Position numbers and translations under genes: made by a program. Of a stretch of 12,504 nucleotides of DNA, positions 6,640-12,504 are shown piece by piece. The stretch is from the NCBI GenBank assembly GCA_001783465.1, contig MFMI01000025.1:3128-15631 (forward strand), in the 5' to 3' direction. Below the pieces are notes generated by a model. It was not told the DNA's origin and did no database searches. It saw only the letters and a program-made list of their open reading frames with translations. This stretch comes from Candidatus Kaiserbacteria bacterium RIFCSPLOWO2_02_FULL_54_13. Its GTDB lineage: Bacteria; Patescibacteriota; Minisyncoccia; Phycocordibacterales; Phycocordibacteraceae. Numbering within the stretch: the first letter of the stretch is position 1; every line of letters starts with the position of its first letter.

Positions 6640-7888
6640 AGTGCGCCAAGGCCTCGGGCACCGCTATCGTGCCGCCCTCCTGCTGGTAGTTTTCAATAAG
6701 CACTGCGAGGAGCCGCGGCGTCGCGAGAGCGGTGTTGTTGAGCGAGTGGGCAAACTTCATCTCCCCCCGCTCGTCGCGGTAGCGGATGTTGAGCCGACGC
6801 GTCTGGAAATCGTGGAAATAAGAGGAGGAGTGGGTCTCGCGATACTTCCCCTCTGAGGGCATCCAGCATTCAATATCATATTTCTTGACCTGTCCGAGCC
6901 CGAGGTCGCCACTACAGTTGATGACGACGCGATACGGAATCTTCAACAGTTGGAGCATCTCTTCGGCGTTTGCAGTCAATTCTTCGTGATACTTCACACT
7001 CGCTTCGTGCGACGCCTCGCAGAGGACCACCTGTTCAAATTTGAAGAATTCGTGCACGCGCACAAGCCCCTTCGTATCCTTGCCGTGCGCGCCCGCCTCG
7101 CGACGGAAGCAGGGCGAAAAAGAAAAATACTTGAGCGGGAATTGTTTCGCATCAAGCACCTCATTCATGTGGTAGCCCATCGTGGCGACCTCGGCGGTGC
7201 CGGCAAGGTATTCGCCGTCCTGCGTCTTATAGAGGTCTTCTTCACTCTGCGGCACGTAGCCGGTGCCCATGAATGATTCGCGCCGCGCGAGCGAGGGGAC
7301 AATCATCGGTATCCATTTGTCTCCTTTTGCTCCTTTTTTAACAAAATAGTTTGAGATAAATTGCCAGAGTGCATAGGAGAGCAGTGCCGCATCGCCCTTC
7401 AAGAAATACCCTCTGAAGCCCGCCACCTTCGCACCTCTTTCAAAATCAACGAGGTCAAGCACGGTCATGAGCTCCACGTGGCCCTTCGGTGTGAAGTCAA
7501 ATTTTGTCTGCTCCCCCCATTTCTTCGTCTCCAAATTATCAGCATCGCTATTGCCGTCGGGCACCGACATATCCGGGATGTTGGGCACCGTGAGCATCAG
7601 CTTCTGCCACTCCTCCATTACTTTCTTCAACCGCTCCTCCTCTTCGGCCATGCCAGCCTTCAACTGCTGCATCTGCTCAATAATCTTCTCGCGCTCCTTG
7701 TCCTTGGTAATCTGAATCTCGTTGCTCCGGCGATTCTGTTCCGCCTTCTTGGCGTCAAGCTCCTGCCGCAGGAGCTTACGCTCGTCGTCTACCTTGATGA
7801 GGCGGTCGAGGTCTACCTCAATATGCTTCTTGGCCGCCCCCGCCTTAACGAGCTCCACATTCTCCCGAATAAAATGTATGTCCAGCAT
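6605..7888 (-). CDS. serS: Seryl-tRNA synthetase
   Basis: This enzyme charges tRNA-Ser. From ATG 7888 the protein has 427 residues, the normal length. The first ~110 residues form the long antiparallel coiled coil that grips the tRNA-Ser extra arm (LDIHFIRENVELVKAG ... MQQLKAGMAEEEERLKKV). The class II catalytic core has motif 2 FRREAGAHGKDTKGLVRVHEF and motif 3 SLNNTALATPRLLAVLIENY, close to the family forms. I use ATG 7888 over an upstream TTG at 7909 because class members begin M-L-D-I-x-x-I-R-x-N and because TATACT lies nine bases before it. The end overlaps the ftsQ-like start. Upstream is a hairpin that could act as an attenuator. Confidence 0.95.
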   Translation of the reverse strand: MLDIHFIRENVELVKAGAAKKHIEVDLDRLIKVDDERKLLRQELDAKKAEQNRRSNEIQITKDKEREKIIEQMQQLKAGMAEEEERLKKVMEEWQKLMLTVPNIPDMSVPDGNSDADNLETKKWGEQTKFDFTPKGHVELMTVLDLVDFERGAKVAGFRGYFLKGDAALLSYALWQFISNYFVKKGAKGDKWIPMIVPSLARRESFMGTGYVPQSEEDLYKTQDGEYLAGTAEVATMGYHMNEVLDAKQFPLKYFSFSPCFRREAGAHGKDTKGLVRVHEFFKFEQVVLCEASHEASVKYHEELTANAEEMLQLLKIPYRVVINCSGDLGLGQVKKYDIECWMPSEGKYRETHSSSYFHDFQTRRLNIRYRDERGEMKFAHSLNNTALATPRLLAVLIENYQQEGGTIAVPEALAHYVGKKVIGPAG

Positions 7889-7897
7889 GTGCTGAAT

Positions 7898-7903
7898 AGT
7901 ATA
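7898..7903 (-). promoter_or_regulatory. -10 box of serS
   Basis: TATACT is nine bases before the serS ATG, giving at most a two- or three-base leader. The same box and spacing stand before the gene at 9391. It lies just after the T-run of the hairpin at 7906-7937. Confidence 0.5.
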
Positions 7904-7905
7904 AA

Positions 7906-7937
7906 ACAAAAGCCCGCGAGAAGCACGAGGCTTTTGT
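7906..7937 (-). terminator. Hairpin with T-rich tail upstream of serS
   Basis: ACAAAAGCC (7906-7914) and GGCTTTTGT (7929-7937) are nine-base perfect arms around a 14-base loop. On the minus strand the stem is followed by TTT and then the serS -10 box. This looks like an intrinsic terminator, yet no gene lies upstream on this strand, so it ends either an undetected small RNA or an attenuated leader. Confidence 0.45.
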
Positions 7938-8064
7938 GGGTAGACGTCTCAAACTCGACGCCAGAACTCTGGTGAGACCGTAATAGGAACTTTGATAGTG
8001 ACTATCCAAAATAGTGGACGACCGTCTCTTATTGTGGATAGTGAAGTAAAATACAGTCTCGGGA
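7938..8064. other. Structured intergenic region between divergent serS and dprA
   Basis: No ORF fits here. The segment holds nested inverted repeats: GTCTCA (7946-7951) with TGAGAC (7973-7978) around CCAGA-AC-TCTGG (7961-7972), then GATAGTGACTATC (7994-8006), and ACTATCC-type words repeated to 8041. Together with the terminator-like hairpin at 7906-7937 it could be a small RNA on the minus strand, or the remains of palindromic repeats. No T-box sequence is recognised. Confidence 0.35.
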
Positions 8065-8070
8065 TATACT
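8065..8070 (+). promoter_or_regulatory. -10 box of dprA
   Basis: TATACT is six bases (GGGTGC) before the dprA ATG at 8077, predicting a leaderless mRNA. It fixes the start in front of the palindromic element, so the element is translated. Confidence 0.55.
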
Positions 8071-8076
8071 GGGTGC

Positions 8077-9018
8077 ATGGACCCCGTTAGAAACAAGACA
8101 TTGGAAATGTCTGCCGACTCGTCTGCGAGTCGGGTTTCTAACGGGGTGGAGATACGGGAATTGGAGAGGAGTGAGTGGCCGGAGCAACTCTTGGAGATAC
8201 CCCAACCGCCGGAGCGTCTGTGGGTGCGGGGGGCGCTACCGCCTGCGGGGCACAAATTGCTCGCGGTTGTGGGCAGTCGTGCGATGACGCGTTACGGACA
8301 AGAGGCGTGCGAAAAGCTCATTATCGGACTTGCGGGCTATCCTGTCTCTATTGTCAGCGGCCTCGCGCTCGGCGTGGACACCTGTGCGCATAAGGCGGCG
8401 CTCGCCGCCGGACTCCACACGCTCGCCTTCCCCGGTTCGGGACTGGATGATTCTATTCTCTATCCGCGGAGCAATCGGCCGTTCGCGGAGGAGATATTGA
8501 AAGCAGGTGGCGGGATGATTTCTGAATATGAACCGGCGACGCCCTCGCACGTGCGTTACTTCCCGGAGCGCAACCGGCTTATGGTGGGAATATCGGACGC
8601 GGTACTCGTTATAGAGGCGGGAGAAAAGTCCGGCACGCTCATCACCGCGCGGCTTGCGAGCGAGTACAATCGCGACCTGCTCTGTGTTCCCCATCGCATC
8701 GGCGACCCGCATGCCTTCGGCCCGCACCTCTTCATCCGCCTCGGCGCCGCGCTGGTGAGCGACCCGCTCCACATCCTGGAGGCACTCCACATCACACCGC
8801 GGGAGGGCCCCGCGAGCGGCGTCGCGCCGAGCGACCTTGAAGACGCGGAGAAGGTTGTCTGGAATATGCTGGAAGAGCCGAAGACGCGGGATGAGATACT
8901 TCGCGCTGGCGCGGATTCGACAGACTCACCGCAAGCAGGCGAACTCCTCACTGCCCTCGTCGCCCTTGAGCTCCGCGGTCTCATCCGCGAAGAATTCGGC
9001 GCATGGCACCGAGTTTGA
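8077..9018 (+). CDS. dprA: DNA-processing protein DprA with element-encoded N-terminal insert
   Basis: DprA protects incoming single-stranded DNA and loads RecA during natural transformation. The 313 residues contain the Rossmann-like core: KLLAVVGSRAMTRYG (60-74), SGLALGVDTCAHKAAL (94-109), FPGSGLD..YP (118-130), FPERNRLMVGISDAVLVIEA (162-181) and SGTLITARLA (185-194). A winged-helix-like C-terminal domain occupies about 250-313 (VVWNMLEEPKTRDEILR...). Residues 2-24 are foreign: a 67-base cloverleaf palindrome is inserted right after ATGG, so the expected M-EIRELE start became M-(23 residues)-EIRELE. The promoter is untouched. It begins the plus-strand block; topA, a frequent neighbour of dprA, is two genes away. 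Confidence 0.93.
   Translation: MDPVRNKTLEMSADSSASRVSNGVEIRELERSEWPEQLLEIPQPPERLWVRGALPPAGHKLLAVVGSRAMTRYGQEACEKLIIGLAGYPVSIVSGLALGVDTCAHKAALAAGLHTLAFPGSGLDDSILYPRSNRPFAEEILKAGGGMISEYEPATPSHVRYFPERNRLMVGISDAVLVIEAGEKSGTLITARLASEYNRDLLCVPHRIGDPHAFGPHLFIRLGAALVSDPLHILEALHITPREGPASGVAPSDLEDAEKVVWNMLEEPKTRDEILRAGADSTDSPQAGELLTALVALELRGLIREEFGAWHRV
8081..8147. mobile_element. Cloverleaf palindromic element inside dprA (family CCCGTTAGARAC, copy 2)
   Basis: Terminal arms ACCCCGTTAGAAAC (8081-8094) and complement (8134-8147) are 14 bases and perfect. Inside are AGACATT-GGA-AATGTCT (8096-8112) and CCGACTCG-TCTG-CGAGTCGG (8114-8133). TGG stands on the left (8078-8080), and a further TGG appears at 8147-8149, which may be a two- or three-base target duplication. 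Net insertion is 69 bases, in frame. The termini read PVRNK...VSNGV, the same frame as in dus. Confidence 0.78.
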
Positions 9019-9043
9019 CATGATGATGACTATATGCTAGCAT
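9015..9043 (+). promoter_or_regulatory. Promoter of the small ORF at 9088
   Basis: TTGACA (9015-9020), 17 bases, then TAGCAT (9038-9043). The -35 overlaps the dprA stop. Transcription from about 9050 leaves a leader of roughly 38 bases, unlike the leaderless genes around it. Confidence 0.6.
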
Positions 9044-9075
9044 GCAATTTGCTTTATGGACATTCTATAACCGTT

Positions 9076-9081
9076 AAGGAG
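9076..9081 (+). promoter_or_regulatory. Shine-Dalgarno that decides the small ORF's start
   Basis: AAGGAG lies three bases before one ATG (9085) and six before the next (9088). The six-base spacing favours 9088. It is the only strong Shine-Dalgarno noticed at a start in this window. Confidence 0.65.
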
Positions 9082-9087
9082 AACATG

Positions 9088-9330
9088 ATGAGTTCCGTGA
9101 AAGACGTGACAAAGCGAGTTCAATCAATCGAAGTGGGAATTGCCATATTCGGGGCGACAAAAGGCGGCCTTGCCAGATACAGACGTCTTGTGCACGCCCT
9201 TGGTGACGCAATCCTCGCCGAGACTGGCCTCAAGAGAGGCACCACACCTTCACCGGGAACGGTGCTGGGACCGAAAGCTGAGAAGAAATTCGAAGTCTTA
9301 AAGGACTATGTATCGAAATACGATCTCTAG
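9088..9330 (+). CDS. Small protein of unknown function
   Basis: I do not recognise this 80-residue protein (MSSVKDVTKRVQSIEVGIAI ... DYVSKYDL). It is basic and has no cysteine, no clear membrane helix and no signal peptide. It is probably mostly helical at both ends, with a Gly/Pro/Thr-rich centre (GLKRGTTPSPGTVLGP). It forms its own transcription unit: a TTGACA-17-TAGCAT promoter, AAGGAG six bases before the ATG and a terminator directly after the stop. A longer frame from 9034 is unlikely because that ATG lies inside the -10 region. Its position between dprA and topA and its different start signals suggest an acquired or strongly translated accessory gene. It could start at ATG 9085 instead, one residue longer. 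Confidence 0.6.
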   Translation: MSSVKDVTKRVQSIEVGIAIFGATKGGLARYRRLVHALGDAILAETGLKRGTTPSPGTVLGPKAEKKFEVLKDYVSKYDL

Positions 9331-9350
9331 CCGATTTGCCGTCCACGGAC

Positions 9351-9374
9351 ACCGTCCGCTTGGACGGTTTTCGT
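9351..9374 (+). terminator. Intrinsic terminator after the small ORF
   Basis: ACCGTCC (9351-9357), loop GCTT, GGACGGT (9362-9368), then TTTCGTTT. An earlier CCGTCC at 9340-9345 can compete for the same arm. The T-tail runs into the next gene's -10 box. Confidence 0.75.
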
Positions 9375-9375
9375 T

Positions 9376-9381
9376 TATACT
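9376..9381 (+). promoter_or_regulatory. -10 box of the EEP-family gene
   Basis: TATACT sits in the tail of the preceding terminator, nine bases before the ATG at 9391, as for serS. The leader would be about two bases. Confidence 0.5.
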
Positions 9382-9390
9382 ACATGTAAA

Positions 9391-10164
9391 ATGAAAATCT
9401 ATTCTTGGAATATGCTCTACCGCAACCGCGAACTAGACCGCGCGCTTGCTTTTATTACACAGAGCGATTTTGATATCTTCTGCTTGCAAGAAGTGCCTGA
9501 AGAATTTCTCAAGCGCCTGCAGGTGCTCCCTTGCTCTATCGTTTCCCGCGTGGATACTGAAAAATTGCTTTCGTCTGCAATGGTGTCGATGTTCAACGTC
9601 GTTCTCTCGCGACACCCCATACGTGCTCAGGGAGAGATACCCTTTCCCGACTATTGGCCGCTTCTCCCCTGGTATACGCGACTCTTCGTGCGCTTTATGC
9701 CGTCTCAACTGTTTTCTAAGATTCGCAACCGTGGCGGTCTCTATGCCGACATCACGGTGAACGAAACATCGTTGCGAGTGTTTAATCTCCATCTCATCCT
9801 CGCCCAGCCCGCGTGGCGCCTAAAGGAGTTTGAGACTGCGATGGCGGAACGCGATGCATCGCGGCCGACCATTGTGTGCGGTGATTTCAATACGTTACAG
9901 AAGCCGCATATTACTCCACTCAACTGGATACTCGGCAGCGGTCTAAGCGATGCACTGCTCTATAACCGTGAGCGCACGCATATTGAAAGACGCTTTGTAG
10001 AACACCGGCTGACTAACGCACTCGCTGGCGGCATCACCCACCCGCTCTCGCAATCCCAGCTGGACCACATCCTCGTTTCGCACTCGTTCTCTATCAAACA
10101 TGCAGAGGTACTTCCCGACCGCATCGGCTCCGACCATCATCCGATACGCGTTGAGGTTGAGTGA
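9391..10164 (+). CDS. Endonuclease/exonuclease/phosphatase (EEP) family protein
   Basis: The 257-residue protein carries the full metal-dependent phosphodiesterase set of the DNase I/ExoIII-like fold: Asn7 in YSWNML, Glu34 in CLQEV, His134 in FNLHL, Asp165 and Asn167 in CGDFNT, Asp225 in LDHILVS, and Asp248/His249 in GSDHHPI. Family members cleave nucleic acids, phospholipid heads or sugar phosphates. No DNA-lesion-specific insert is recognised, so the substrate is open. A hydrophobic aromatic patch (DYWPLLPWYTRLFVRFMP, 87-104) might contact a membrane or lipid. No signal peptide is present. The ATG is nine bases after TATACT, and a large inverted repeat begins the base after its stop. Confidence 0.85.
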   Translation: MKIYSWNMLYRNRELDRALAFITQSDFDIFCLQEVPEEFLKRLQVLPCSIVSRVDTEKLLSSAMVSMFNVVLSRHPIRAQGEIPFPDYWPLLPWYTRLFVRFMPSQLFSKIRNRGGLYADITVNETSLRVFNLHLILAQPAWRLKEFETAMAERDASRPTIVCGDFNTLQKPHITPLNWILGSGLSDALLYNRERTHIERRFVEHRLTNALAGGITHPLSQSQLDHILVSHSFSIKHAEVLPDRIGSDHHPIRVEVE

Positions 10165-10237
10165 GCCACCGGAGCAAAAAATGGTAGTTAGACTTGGCCT
10201 AGCGGCCCGGAGCGCGACCATTTTTTGCTTCGGTGGC
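10165..10237 (+). terminator. Long inverted repeat after the EEP gene, probable terminator
   Basis: Two 21-base arms (10165-10185 and 10217-10237) differ at one position, which forms a G-U pair in RNA. The loop is 31 bases, itself with GGCC-TAGC-GGCC. The arms carry A6 and T6 runs flanked by TGGT/ACCA, so either strand has a T-run after a stem. It begins directly after the EEP stop codon. It may end transcription in both directions or be a palindromic repeat. Confidence 0.5.
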
Positions 10238-10248
10238 GAACGAAAGCG

Positions 10249-10279
10249 TTTGACACACTATAGGTACACGCGCTATGAG
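10249..10279 (+). promoter_or_regulatory. Promoter of topA
   Basis: A perfect TTGACA (10249-10254) is followed after 19 bases by TATGAG (10274-10279), then seven bases and the GTG start. The spacing is long, but the start point falls at the GTG, again leaderless. Confidence 0.5.
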
Positions 10280-10286
10280 TTAGAAC

Positions 10287-12504
10287 GTGAGCAAAAAATT
10301 ACTTATCGTTGAATCGCCTACAAAAGCGCGAACAATAGGACACTATCTCGGCAAGGACTACACCGTTCTTGCCTCGGTCGGGCACGTGCGCGACTTGCCG
10401 AAGTCCAACAAAGACGCCGTTGATATCGAAGGCGGTTTTATCCCGCGCTACGTTATTCCCGCCGAAAAGCGTGAAGTCATCGCGAAGATTGAGCGAGCCG
10501 CAGAGAAAGCTGATGATATCTATCTTGCGACCGACCCCGACCGCGAGGGCGAGGCGATTGCGTGGCACATTGCCGAAATTATCAAAAATAATTCCGGAAG
10601 CACGAAGCACGAAGCACGAAATACCAAATCAATCAAACGAGTCGTGTACCATGAGATTACCAAAGAAGCTATCGAAGAAGCTTTGGCGCATCCGCGCGCT
10701 ATTGACGAGCACCTGCGCCAAGCACAGGAGGCGCGGCGCGTCTTGGACCGCATCGTGGGTTACGACCTCTCCGGCCTTATCTGGAAGAAGGTGCGTTATG
10801 GCCTCTCGGCGGGGCGCGTGCAGTCGCCGGCGCTCCGGATACTCGCGGAGCGCGAACGCGAGATACAGGCGTTCCTGCCCGTCACCTACTTCGTCCTCTC
10901 GGCGCTTTTCAAGTCAAAGACAGGCGAGGTTACCACCACCTGCGTCGAACAGCCCGCGACAAGTGAGGAGGCCGAGCGGATTGTGCAGGCAGGCAGGAGC
11001 GCGGCGTGGAGCGTCGGCGACATCACCGAGAAGGATGAAGAGCGCAATCCGCGCCCGCCCTTCATTACCTCCACACTCCAACAGACCGCCTCGACGCGTC
11101 TCGGCTTCGCGCCCTCGCGCACGATGCGCGCCGCGCAGAAATTATACGAAGCCGGCCATATCACCTACATGCGCACCGACTCGGTGAATCTCGGCAAAGA
11201 AGCGGTCACGAAGATGGCGGGTGTCGTGGAGAATCTATTCGGCAAGGAGTATCTGCACGTGCGCGTTTATACAACGACGAGCAAGAACGCGCAGGAGGCG
11301 CACGAAGCTATCCGTCCTACCGACCCCTCTCACGCGCGAGCGGGCGCAACGCCGGACGAGACGCAATTGTATGAGCTCATCCGCACCCGCGCGCTCGCCT
11401 CGCAGATGGCTCCAGCGCGCATTATGCGTTCAAGCGTCACCGCAAAAGCGGACGCACGTATTCCCTTCTTCACCGCAAACGGCTCCCGTGTTCTCTTCCC
11501 CGGCTGGCTCGCACTTGATACGGCGGCACGCGGCGAGGATGTTGAATTGCCGAAACTTGCGGTCGGCGATGCGCTCGCGCTTCTCTCGCTCGGCAGCGAA
11601 GAGAAACAGACCGAACCGCCCAACCGTTATACCGAAGCAGGTCTCATCAAAGAATTGGAGAAGCGCGGCATTGGCCGCCCGTCCACCTATGCCTCTATTA
11701 TGAAGACCATTGCCGATCGCGGATATGTGGATAAAGTTGGGCGCTCACTCCAGCCGACTGCGACCGGTATGGTCGTCTCGGGCTGGCTTGAAGAAAACTT
11801 CCCAACCTATGTGAGCGACACCTTTACCGCAGAGATGGAAAACGAGCTGGATGAAATCGCACGCGGCGAGCGCGGGTATACCGAAACACTCAAAGCGTTT
11901 TATGGCCCGTTTGAAAAAGAGGTGCGGGCGGGAGATAAGCTCCCAAAGGCGACATCGCTTGGCGACGCGGGTGCCGCATTCCCTTGCCCCTTGTGCGGGA
12001 GCCCGATGGAAAATAAGCTTGGCCGCGGCGGCGTCTTTATGAGTTGTAAACGTTACCCTGAATGCCTCGGCGCGCGCACTGAAAAAGGACTGGAACTGAA
12101 GAACGACGAGTCGATTGGCGTGCATCCTGATACCGGCGCGAACATTTATATGAAGACCGGACGCTTCGGGCCGTATGTTGAAATGCTTGAAGCACGAAGC
12201 ACGAAGCACGAAGAACCAAACAAATCAAAAGCGCCCAAAAAAGGAAAACGTGGGAGACCAAAAATTGCGGCGAAACGTGCTAGTATCCCCGCGGGTACTG
12301 ATTTGTCCAGCGTAACGCTCGCCGATGCAGTTAAATATCTCTCGCTCCCACGCGAGCTTGGGCATCATCCTTCAACCGGCAAGGCGGTGTTCTCTTCTAC
12401 CGGACGATTCGGACCCTACGTCGGGAGTGACGGCGAATTCCGCTCGCTCAAGGCGCCCGCCGGAGGCGGGTCCGCCTCCGGCGGAAAAGGCGACCCCTAC
12501 ACCA
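10287..12504 (+). CDS. topA: DNA topoisomerase I (3' end outside window)
   Basis: This type IA enzyme relaxes negatively supercoiled DNA. 739 residues are visible. The Toprim domain has LLIVESPTKA (5-14, Glu9) and ATDPDREGEAIAWH (81-94). SAGRVQSPALR is at 174-184, the active site ITYMRTDS (292-299) has Tyr294, and EAHEAIRPT and GIGRPSTYASIM follow. A zinc ribbon has Cys567, Cys570, Cys587 and Cys593, followed by two GRFGPYV repeats. The start is GTG 10287 because an in-frame TAG lies six bases before it. Three foreign stretches are read through: STKHEARNTK (105-114), EARSTKHEEPNKSK (635-648), both from a GAAGCAC tandem element, and a Gly/Ser-rich APAGGGSASGGK near the end from a GC palindrome. 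All lie between conserved motifs, so activity should survive. Confidence 0.95.
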   Translation, partial: MSKKLLIVESPTKARTIGHYLGKDYTVLASVGHVRDLPKSNKDAVDIEGGFIPRYVIPAEKREVIAKIERAAEKADDIYLATDPDREGEAIAWHIAEIIKNNSGSTKHEARNTKSIKRVVYHEITKEAIEEALAHPRAIDEHLRQAQEARRVLDRIVGYDLSGLIWKKVRYGLSAGRVQSPALRILAEREREIQAFLPVTYFVLSALFKSKTGEVTTTCVEQPATSEEAERIVQAGRSAAWSVGDITEKDEERNPRPPFITSTLQQTASTRLGFAPSRTMRAAQKLYEAGHITYMRTDSVNLGKEAVTKMAGVVENLFGKEYLHVRVYTTTSKNAQEAHEAIRPTDPSHARAGATPDETQLYELIRTRALASQMAPARIMRSSVTAKADARIPFFTANGSRVLFPGWLALDTAARGEDVELPKLAVGDALALLSLGSEEKQTEPPNRYTEAGLIKELEKRGIGRPSTYASIMKTIADRGYVDKVGRSLQPTATGMVVSGWLEENFPTYVSDTFTAEMENELDEIARGERGYTETLKAFYGPFEKEVRAGDKLPKATSLGDAGAAFPCPLCGSPMENKLGRGGVFMSCKRYPECLGARTEKGLELKNDESIGVHPDTGANIYMKTGRFGPYVEMLEARSTKHEEPNKSKAPKKGKRGRPKIAAKRASIPAGTDLSSVTLADAVKYLSLPRELGHHPSTGKAVFSSTGRFGPYVGSDGEFRSLKAPAGGGSASGGKGDPYT
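10597..10638 (+). repeat. GAAGCAC tandem element in topA, copy A
   Basis: Three units of GAAGCAC plus GAA (10597-10620) are followed by an A/C-rich tail with ACCAAA and AATCAAA. It lies between the Toprim helix end IAEIIKNN and VVYHEITK, where the family normally has a short link. A second copy is at 12189. Confidence 0.65.
12189..12230 (+). repeat. GAAGCAC tandem element in topA, copy B
   Basis: Three GAAGCAC units plus GAA (12189-12212) again precede ACCAAA and AAATCAAA. It sits directly after the first GRFGPYVEML, in a lysine-rich linker. The unit phase differs from copy A, and because seven is not a multiple of three the array reads through several frames. Confidence 0.65.
12457..12484 (+). 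repeat. GC-rich palindrome in the topA 3' region
   Basis: Perfect 13-base arms CCGCCGGAGGCGG (12457-12469) and CCGCCTCCGGCGG (12472-12484) flank GT. The segment encodes most of APAGGGSASGGK, between FRSLK and GDPYT, where related proteins have a few residues only. It looks like a third kind of inserted palindrome. Confidence 0.6.

Noticed and set aside
7889..7909. TTG start extending SerS by seven residues
   Set aside because: The added residues come from the -10 box and leader; family members start at the M-L-D-I position.
7361..7975. 204-residue plus-strand frame rich in Leu and His
   Set aside because: It is antisense to the SerS coiled-coil region; the Leu/His richness mirrors Lys/Glu/Met codons.
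7889..8076. T-box leader for serS
   Set aside because: No T-box bulge sequence or specifier-loop layout is recognised; only generic hairpins are seen.
9034..9087. Earlier ATG for the small ORF
   Set aside because: It lies in the -10 region of the TTGACA-17-TAGCAT promoter, while ATG 9088 has a Shine-Dalgarno at the right distance.
10369..11187. 272-residue plus-strand frame rich in Arg and Ser
   Set aside because: It is an off-frame shadow of topA, which has all catalytic motifs in the other frame.
10597..12230. CRISPR array
   Set aside because: The repeats are 7-base tandem units without spacers, inside an open coding frame; no cas genes are present.
12457..12484. Transcription terminator
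   Set aside because: The palindrome is inside the topA frame and lacks a T-run; the frame continues past it.

Overview
The window reads as a piece of a Patescibacteria (CPR) chromosome, most likely of Parcubacteria type. This is inferred from family resemblance and from the compact layout; no database was searched. Supporting signs are short intergenic gaps, a minimal DnaX without a tau tail, start codons placed almost directly after a -10 box, a CsaA-type tRNA-binding domain, and small repeats lodged inside housekeeping genes. Much of the window is GC-rich; the stretch from about 1.3 to 3.65 kb is visibly AT-richer.

Layout. From 7888 down to 1 everything is on the minus strand. In transcription order: serS, an ftsQ-like gene, dus, dnaX, a small winged-helix regulator, tRNA-Gln(UUG), a HAD-family hydrolase, a small alpha/beta hydrolase, a 2H-phosphoesterase-like gene, a chimeric csaA/ABC-permease ORF, and pyrD, which leaves the window at base 1. 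A structured 188-base gap (7889-8076) separates this block from a plus-strand block: dprA, a small unknown ORF with its own promoter, Shine-Dalgarno and terminator, an endonuclease/exonuclease/phosphatase protein, and topA, which leaves the window at base 12504. dprA and topA are often neighbours in bacteria; here two small transcription units lie between them.

Functions. Most genes are household: translation (serS, tRNA-Gln, dus), replication and topology (dnaX, topA), DNA uptake and recombination (dprA), division (ftsQ-like) and pyrimidine synthesis (pyrD). The small hydrolases and the 80-residue ORF have no assigned role.

The most unusual features are these. (1) Two copies of a 64-67 base cloverleaf-shaped palindromic element sit in frame inside dus and dprA. 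They share termini and are read in the same frame, like Rickettsia palindromic elements. (2) topA carries two copies of a GAAGCAC tandem element and a 13-bp-arm GC palindrome, all read through. (3) An in-frame chimera joins the first half of CsaA to the last part of a MacB/FtsX-type permease at an 8-base direct repeat. (4) A -10-like hexamer lies exactly six bases before the start codon of seven genes, two of them with weaker hexamers, which predicts leaderless mRNAs. (5) A roughly 50-base promoter/operator repeat flanks the winged-helix gene. (6) DnaX lacks most of its zinc cysteines, PyrD is a class 2-like protein with a class 1-like catalytic Cys, and tRNA-Gln has C at position 55.
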